Source: Tetracentron sinense
Lineage: Eukaryota; Streptophyta; Magnoliopsida; Trochodendrales; Trochodendraceae
Length of the DNA stretch: 64,000 nt
Reading direction: 5' to 3'
Assembly: GCA_015143295.1 (NCBI GenBank)
Contig: CM026564.1
Location: 14,620,416 to 14,684,415, forward strand
In this document: piece after piece, positions 57,841 through 64,000 of the stretch
How positions within the stretch are numbered: the stretch's first letter is position 1
Layout of the letters: each line of letters begins with the position of its first letter
Notes under the pieces: model-generated
What the model was told of the DNA's origin: nothing
The model's database searches: none
What the model saw: the letters and a program-made list of their open reading frames with translations, nothing else
Translations under genes and position numbers: made by a program

Positions 57841-58188
57841 ACTTACATGACATGCTTGACAAGCCATCCTGCAAAACACACGTAGCATATACAATAGATG
57901 ACAAAATAGCAGAAGCATAAACTAAAAAAAAAAAACATGGCACAACAGAAGTCTAACCAAAACCTCTTTGTATATACATGATCCAAGTTTTTATACAACA
58001 GTGTAAACCAAAAGAAAGGTGCGGACATGCCTGCCAAAATACATGAGTACATAATCTCTTGCTCTCACCCACACTCACTTAGAATCTACCACCTAATAGT
58101 AACCATCTACATGAGGCTCCTCAGCAGGGACCTCCTCAAAGTATTCCTCTTCCTCCCATGGACCGGGAGTACAAATGTTGAAAGAAGT

Positions 58189-60375
58189 TGTCGCGACCCA
58201 AAACCCACCCTAAGAGTTAGAGTGAATCTTGGACGACTTACCAAGACCTACATGACATGCTTGGCAAACCATTCTGCAAAATACATGGAGTATATACGAT
58301 AGAGGACAATAATAGCGGAAACATACCCTACATAGCACAGCGGAAGTCTAACACAACCTCTATGTATATATATGTAATCCAAGTTTGTACAAAATGAAGT
58401 CAACAAAAAAAGGTGCGGACATGCCCGCCAAAATACATGAATATACTTTCTCAACCTCACCCACAGATCACTCAGAATCTACCACCTAATAGTACTCATC
58501 TACATGAGGCTTTTCCGTAGGTTCCTCAACATACTCCTCCTCCACCCAAGGGCCAGGAGCACAGATATCAAATGGAGCAGCTACTCCCTCAGTACCTGTT
58601 GACATAAACGTACGGCTAAGCATGGAATACTCAGCATTTACTAATTGCTAACTAACAGTCACAGCATAACAATAACAATATATAAAGCAGGAAGCAATTC
58701 TTATCATAACAGGAAAGTAAAACAGTTTATATTAATGCTTGCATCACATAAAAGCCGATAAATCTCCTGAAATCATCGTGCGCTTGAATTGACTTGAAAG
58801 TACTCTTTTCGTGCTTGAAAAATTTGTCATGTCTATCTTGCTTGATCTTGTCGAGCGTGTCATGTCATGCGTGTCATGCGTACTTGCTTGGAATTTAAAC
58901 ATGCTCATGTAACTTGTGAGATGCGCTTGTGAGATACACTTGGGAGGGAGGGGAGACCCCTATTTCAATGATATGCACTTGAGAGGGAAGGGAGACCCTT
59001 CTTTCAATGATATGCACTTGTGAGTGAGGGGAGACTTCTCATGAAAGGAAAGGAAGTGTAAACTCCCTCCTATGCAATGTTGGTTCTTGTCTTCTTGTCA
59101 AAAGTGAGGTAAAACATATTGTAGGATATGTCCCACCTCTAAACCTTATTCTTGAAAACGCCGGTAACCCATGTCATGCATGCCGTGCTCGTGGGATCGT
59201 GTACATACTTTCATTTGGAATTAAATATGACATTTGGGATTTCAACAATATATAGAATATCATAATTTTAAACAAGTAAGTATTCATGTCATTTAAAGAA
59301 AGCAATTAATCACACTATCATAAACCCTAGCAATTTTATACGCTTTTAAACATGCATTTCTTGATTTACAACTCATTTTCTTTACCTTGGCATTTCATCA
59401 AACATGTGGTGTGTACATTATTTGTTAAGGCCTACACCATACTTTTCTAGGTGGATTTATGTTCACAACATACATGTGTGTTTATTATTGGTACAATACC
59501 CTTCCCATTCCATTCATCACAACACATTCAAATGGCATCTATCGCCCAACGCCCATCTCCATCCATGCATCCCAACTCATAGCACAGTTATAGTTTAGGG
59601 AAAATAAAGAAATAAGGAAAGAAATGAGGAAGCCATAACTAGGAGGGTAGCAAAAGGTACCGACCTTGAAGAAGCAAGGAAAAGCCCTCCAAAACGTGAG
59701 TGGATTCGCTGCCCTAACTTGGAGAACGTGCTCCTCACAAGCTTGTGCCTTGGATTGAAGAATCCAAGCCTTGAACCCTTGATTTGCTTCAAGAGGGTGC
59801 TCTAGGTTATAATCCCCTTTTTTTTCGTCTCTCCCTTTCTCTCAAATAACCTAAGTATGGTGAATGAGACCCCCAAGACTCGGGCAAGCCTTAATAGGTA
59901 AGGGTGTAACGCCCAAATGACGAAACAGCCCTTAATGAAATTCTGCAAAACCCGATAGACCAATCGATCAGTGGTAAATACCGAGCGATCGGTCGCCTAC
60001 CAAGCGGCCAGTGTTTTGACCGATCGACTGGTCAAAAAAAAGCTCTCTGGATTTTTTTCCATAAAAAAAAGTGCACCAGTCGATAGCTACCAATCAATCG
60101 GTTATAGACCGATCGATCGCTACATGGACCGAGCGATTGGTGCTCTGCAAATTTCTACATTGATTCCATTTTTCACTCATTCCTATTAATTGGACTTATC
60201 CTACTTCCCTTTTGACCTTTTCTAAACATGACTAGGACTTTTTCAAGGCTATAGTTCATTACTAAATATTTTATTTAATTATTTTATAACACCATTGCAC
60301 CTTTTCTCAAATGCTCCAAATTCTCATTTTATGAACAAGGAGATTACAAGGACATCATGCCTTCGAGGCTCTACA
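58189..60375 (-). mobile_element. 3' LTR of a broken gypsy element
   Basis: 2187 bp from TGTCGCGACCC to GAGGCTCTACA. It is the most divergent LTR of the family in this window. It is followed by a polypurine tract and pol on the minus strand, so it is the 3' LTR of an element whose left part (in element sense) is gone. It lies inside the outer LTR that starts at 55574. Confidence 0.88.
59959..60141. promoter_or_regulatory. Palindrome array (most diverged LTR)
   Basis: Sites start at 59959, 59980, 59999, 60019, 60089, 60108 and 60128, giving 21, 19, 20, 70, 19 and 20 bp. Several sites are changed (ACCAATCGATCAGT, ACCAAGCGGCCAGT, ACCGATCGACTGGT), yet most keep ACC and GGT or AGT ends. Confidence 0.7.
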
Positions 60376-61137
60376 TTCTTCCCCCCTTATAAAAATTTCA
60401 TCCTCTAAATTTGAACGATATTGGCATTACAAAACCAAAACAAAATTACATGGTACCTACAAAACTCATTCAAACAACTCCGGATACTTTGCTTTAACTT
60501 CAGCCTCATGCTCCCATGTAGCCTCTTCCCCGAGCATGATGTTGCCATTGCACGAGAACCAATGAGATAGTCTTGTTGCGAAGGACTTGATCTCTCCGAT
60601 CCAATATATGAACCGACTTTTCAACCAAAGTGAGGTCCTCTCGGATTTCCATTGGTTCTAACTCTAAGACATTCAAAAGGTCCGCAATATACTTCCGAAG
60701 CATAGACACGTGGAAAACGTTGTGAACCGCGGCCATGTGAGATGGAAGAGCTACCCGGTAAGCAACTTCACCAACTCACGTGATAATCTCAAAGAGCTCG
60801 ACATATTGAGGACTAAGCTTGCCTCTTTTGCCAAATCTCATAATCCCTTTGCTAGGAGATACTTTCACAAAGACTGGATCCCCAACCTGGAATTCTAAGT
60901 CTCTGCGACAAGTGTCAACATAGCTCTTTTGACGATCTTGAGCAGCTTTCAACTGATCCCGGATGATCTTAAACTTGTTCGCAGTTTGCTCTATCAACTC
61001 AGGACCTAACCAACACCTTTCTCTCCCCTATCTCATCCCAGTAGAGAGGAGACCTGCAGCTTCGCCCATACAAAGCCTCAAATGGTGCCATGGATGCTCG
61101 CCTGGTAGCTATTGTTGTAGGCGAATTCAACCAAAGG
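60376..61137 (-). mobile_element. Broken gypsy pol 3' part
   Basis: A polypurine tract (60376-60388), then the chromodomain-like end of Pol and the integrase C-terminal half, in minus orientation. The rest of pol, gag and the 5' LTR are missing, and L12 begins at 61138. It has about two or three breaks besides the truncation. It belongs with the LTR at 58189-60375. Confidence 0.88.
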
Positions 61138-64000
61138 ATACTCGGACTCATTTCTAGCCTCATTTATATATGCCTCCACCATTGCTTCCGAGCGCCGAAC
61201 CTTCTGGATTGATCTGTCCTCGCTTGGACCTAGTATGGAACCTTGGATTCTTTTGGGCGATTTCAACTTGGTGTGCTCCCAAAGGGAGAAACTTGGAGGC
61301 ACTCCCTTCCAGCCAAACAGAGCTACTGAATTCCTTGACTGTTTGCTCCATAATGAAGTGTTTGATCTCAAAAGTACTTGCCTGTTCTACACTTGGAATA
61401 ACTCTTCTCACTCTGGAAGCAACATAATCCAATGTAAGCTTGACAGGGTCTTAACTAATATCCATTGGTGCAGCCAGTATGACGCCTCTGAAGCATCCTT
61501 TCTTCCTCACAGAATCTCTGATCATTCTCCTTTGCTGGCCACTATTAGACAGTACACTCCTGAAGGGAAAAAACCATTCAAATTCTTCAATTATTAGACT
61601 AGACGCCCAGAATTTAAGGCAACAGTGGCTGAATCTTGGCTTTCTCCTATCAGAGGCAACCCAATGTTTCGGCTCACTCAAAAATTACGTGCTCTGAAAT
61701 TTAAACTTCGCCTATGGAGTAAGGTTCATTTTGCTAATCTTTCCTCTCGTTCTGCAGATCTTAAAATCACCCTCAATGATATCCAGGTCCAACATCACAA
61801 CAACCCTCTTGATGACTCTCTTATAGCAGCTGAAAAGCAGATCCTTGCTGATTGTTCTTCTCTTGCAAGCTACGAAGAAGCTACAATCAAGCAAAAATCT
61901 CGGATTCAATGGCTCTCTCTTGGGGACTGTAATTCCAGCTTCTTCTACAAAAGCCTCCTATCTCGTCGCAGCTTCAACAGAATCACCTCTATCTTTGTGC
62001 TTGATAATCAAATTGTGGATGAGAACGTTATAAAGTCTGAGGCTGTGAACTTCTTCAAGACTCTCTTATCAAAGCCCGAAAATGAATCCATCTTAGATCT
62101 CTCCAACCTCCCATCTCTCAGCCGGCTATCAAGTGTGGAAGGCCAGCAGCTCATTTCTGAAATCTCAGAAGAGGAGATTAAATTGGCCATCTTTGATATG
62201 AAGGATGATAAATCCCCAGGAGCCGATGGATACACTGCTCTGTTCTTCAAAGTGTGTTGGGATATTGTCAGTTCAGATGTGATAAAAGCTATTAAGAGCT
62301 TCTTTAGCTCTTCCAGTCTGCTCTCTGAATTAAACTTTACCTTCATCACCCTGATTCCTAAGGTGGCTCGTCCCAACTCCTTTGCTGATTTTCGTCCTAT
62401 ATCCTTGTGTAATGTTGTTTACAAATGCATATCAAAGATCCTTGCCAATCGCATAAAAAAGACTCTACCCTCTATTGTGAGTGAGAACAAGGCTGCTTTC
62501 ATCCATGGGCGAAAGATATCTGATAGTATTCTCCTCACGCATGAATTAATTCGAAACTATCACAGAGAAAGGAAAGCCTCGGTGTGCTATAAAGATTGAC
62601 CTTCTTAAGGCTTTTGACACTGTCCGATGGGACTTTTTGCTTAAGATGCTAGACCTGATGGGATTCCCATACACTTTTATCAACTAGATCACCCCATGTA
62701 TCTCTTCTCCTAAATTCTCAGTTGTGCTAAATGGCTCCCCCGAGGGCTACTTCAACAGCTCCCGTGGTCTCCGGCAAGGCGACCCTCTCTCTCCCTTTTT
62801 ATTTATCATCAGTTTTGCAGATGATCTATTTGTGTTTCTTTCAACAGAGCCAAATTTTGCCATTGGGCTACAAAGAGTTCTTAGTCGTTTTTCCTCCATA
62901 TCTGGGCTCTCGCCAATTCCTTCTAAGAGTCAGATGTTCTTCGCTGGTACATCTTTGCTCACCCAACAAGCTTTCAAAAATGTGCTGCAATTCAACATCG
63001 GCAAGCTTCCTGTCAAGTATCTAGGCCTGCCCCTCACCTCTAGACGTCTCTCGGCCTCGGACTGCCAACCACCTTTGGACAGGATGCTATCCAAAATAAA
63101 TAGCCGGAAAGCCAATTGTCTCTCCTATGCTGGCAGAGCTGAACTCATCAAATCTGTACTCAATAGCATTCATATCTACTGGGCTCGTCTTTTCCTCATT
63201 CCAAAAAAGATCCTCAAGCTCGTGGAGCAGCTCTGTAGTCGGTTCCTCTGGGCTGGTCAAGGCCTTTGGAAAAAAAGACACCCTATAGCTTGGAATAAGG
63301 TCTGCTGCACCAAAGAAGAAGGAGGGTTGGGCTTTCGCAAACTCTCGGATTGGAACAGAGCTGGCATTCTTGGATTGATTTGGGACATTGCTTCTAACTC
63401 TCAAGGCCTTTGGGCTAAATGGTGCCACTCCAAGCTCATCAAAAGAAAAAATTTCTGGACTATGAAGATCCCAGAAGATTGCTCCTGGGTCTGGAGGAAT
63501 ATTCTCAAATTAAGGAATGTAGCTAAAGATCTCATCACTTTCTCCATTGCTAACGGTAACAACACATCTCTCTGGCATGATCCATGGCATCCGATGGGCA
63601 TCCTCATTGAAGTCTTCGGGAACAAAATTCAATATGACTTTGGCTGGCCTTAGAAGCTAAAGTCTCTGACATCATTCCCAATTTAGAATGGGACCCCCCT
63701 CCATCTGTCTCAATTGATTTACTGTCAGTTTGGAACGAGCTTCATAAAGTTACAATTAACAATGAGCTGGAGAACGACTATATAATCTAGAAACCGCACA
63801 ACTCTGGATTGTATACTTTGCAATCTGCGTGGTCTAGCATCAGAACTATGGAGAATTCTAAATGCTGGCATTCCTTAGTCTGGGGCTCCAACTACATCCA
63901 CCACCATTCTTTCATCTCTTGGTAAGCAATTTCTAACAGGCTGCTAACTCAAAACAAGCTCCAGAGCCTTAACGTTCTTTAGCAATCCACATGCTTTTTC
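61138..64000 (+). mobile_element. L12: 5'-truncated LINE running off the window
   Basis: L12 starts in the middle of the endonuclease (GDFNLVCSQREKLGG) directly against gypsy pol. It continues through RT and the connection region to the window end, where the zinc-binding region begins. It belongs to the L1 family. The 3' end and poly(A) are outside the window. Confidence 0.9.
61138..64000 (+). pseudogene. L12 ORF2, endonuclease, RT and connection region
   Basis: Endonuclease motifs are MEPWILLGDFNLV (about 61235) and SDHSPLL (about 61520). A TAG at 61595-61597 replaces a Trp codon (FFNFW in L1). The same frame then continues 61625-62599 with KSPGADGYTALFFK and the RT fingers SFADFRPISLCNVVYKC. 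A frameshift follows near 62590. The last long frame (62724-63653) runs LRQGDPLSPFLF directly into ISFADDLFVFL. About 33 residues usually found between these blocks are deleted (near 62812). It ends in FWTMKIPEDCSWVWRN, SIANGNNTSLWHD and a stop at 63651-63653, after which the zinc-binding region follows in other frames. Confidence 0.87.

Larger units (their letters stand above)
55574..58188 (-). mobile_element. Outer gypsy LTR fragment (two pieces)
   Basis: The pieces are 55574-55635 and 57841-58188. It starts TGTCGCGACCC directly after satellite and follows the family LTR, but is broken by a solo LTR after 62 bp and by another element's LTR after about 410 bp. The rest lies beyond those insertions or is lost. 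It is the oldest layer of this nest. Confidence 0.85.

Overview
The window is repeat-dense plant heterochromatin, probably pericentromeric. I find no host gene, tRNA or rRNA gene in 64 kb. The plant assignment rests on three things: L1-type LINEs whose ORF2 ends in an RNase H domain and whose ORF1 carries a DUF4283-like domain and zinc knuckle; a Ty3/gypsy chromovirus primed by initiator-Met tRNA; and a satellite of about 179 bp. I name the LINEs L1 to L12 from left to right, and call an older LINE remnant LX.

Layout. 1-257 is unassigned. L1 (+, 5'-truncated) fills 258-4031. A broken gypsy pol (-) fills 4032-6349, followed by a LINE scrap, an LTR (6398-8584), L2 (-, 8585-12160) and L3 (+, 12231-18038, nearly full length). 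L3 sits inside LX copy a, which ends at 18842. Satellite, L5 (+), more satellite, L6 (-) and L7 (+, carrying a SINE) reach 24329. After another satellite block comes the head-to-head pair L8 (-, 25137-29884) and L9 (+, 29885-35633). LX copy b, satellite and L10 (+) follow. L10 (36186-49796) holds a short LINE (L11) and a solo LTR, and that LTR holds a whole, young gypsy element (38752-48747). Satellite with LX copy c runs from 49797 to 55573. Then come three overlapping LTR layers (55574-60375), a gypsy pol remnant (to 61137), and L12 (+) to the window end.

The elements can be ordered in time by nesting and target-site duplications (TSDs). The satellite and LX form a higher-order unit of about 3.85 kb, seen at least three times. 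Copy c keeps the empty site of the LINE that fills copies a and b (L5 and L10). Gypsy LTRs of one family have repeatedly inserted into one another. The intact gypsy copy has two 2407-bp LTRs differing at about 8 positions by eye, so it is recent.

The most unusual signals are: a seven-site palindrome array in the LTR promoter region whose spacing (21/19/20/71/19/20) is kept in every complete copy though the bases have decayed; repeated short hairpins in the LTR leader; a terminal hairpin shared by LINEs of several families, only about 30 nt after the ORF2 stop; and three cases of neighbouring LINEs lying head to head.
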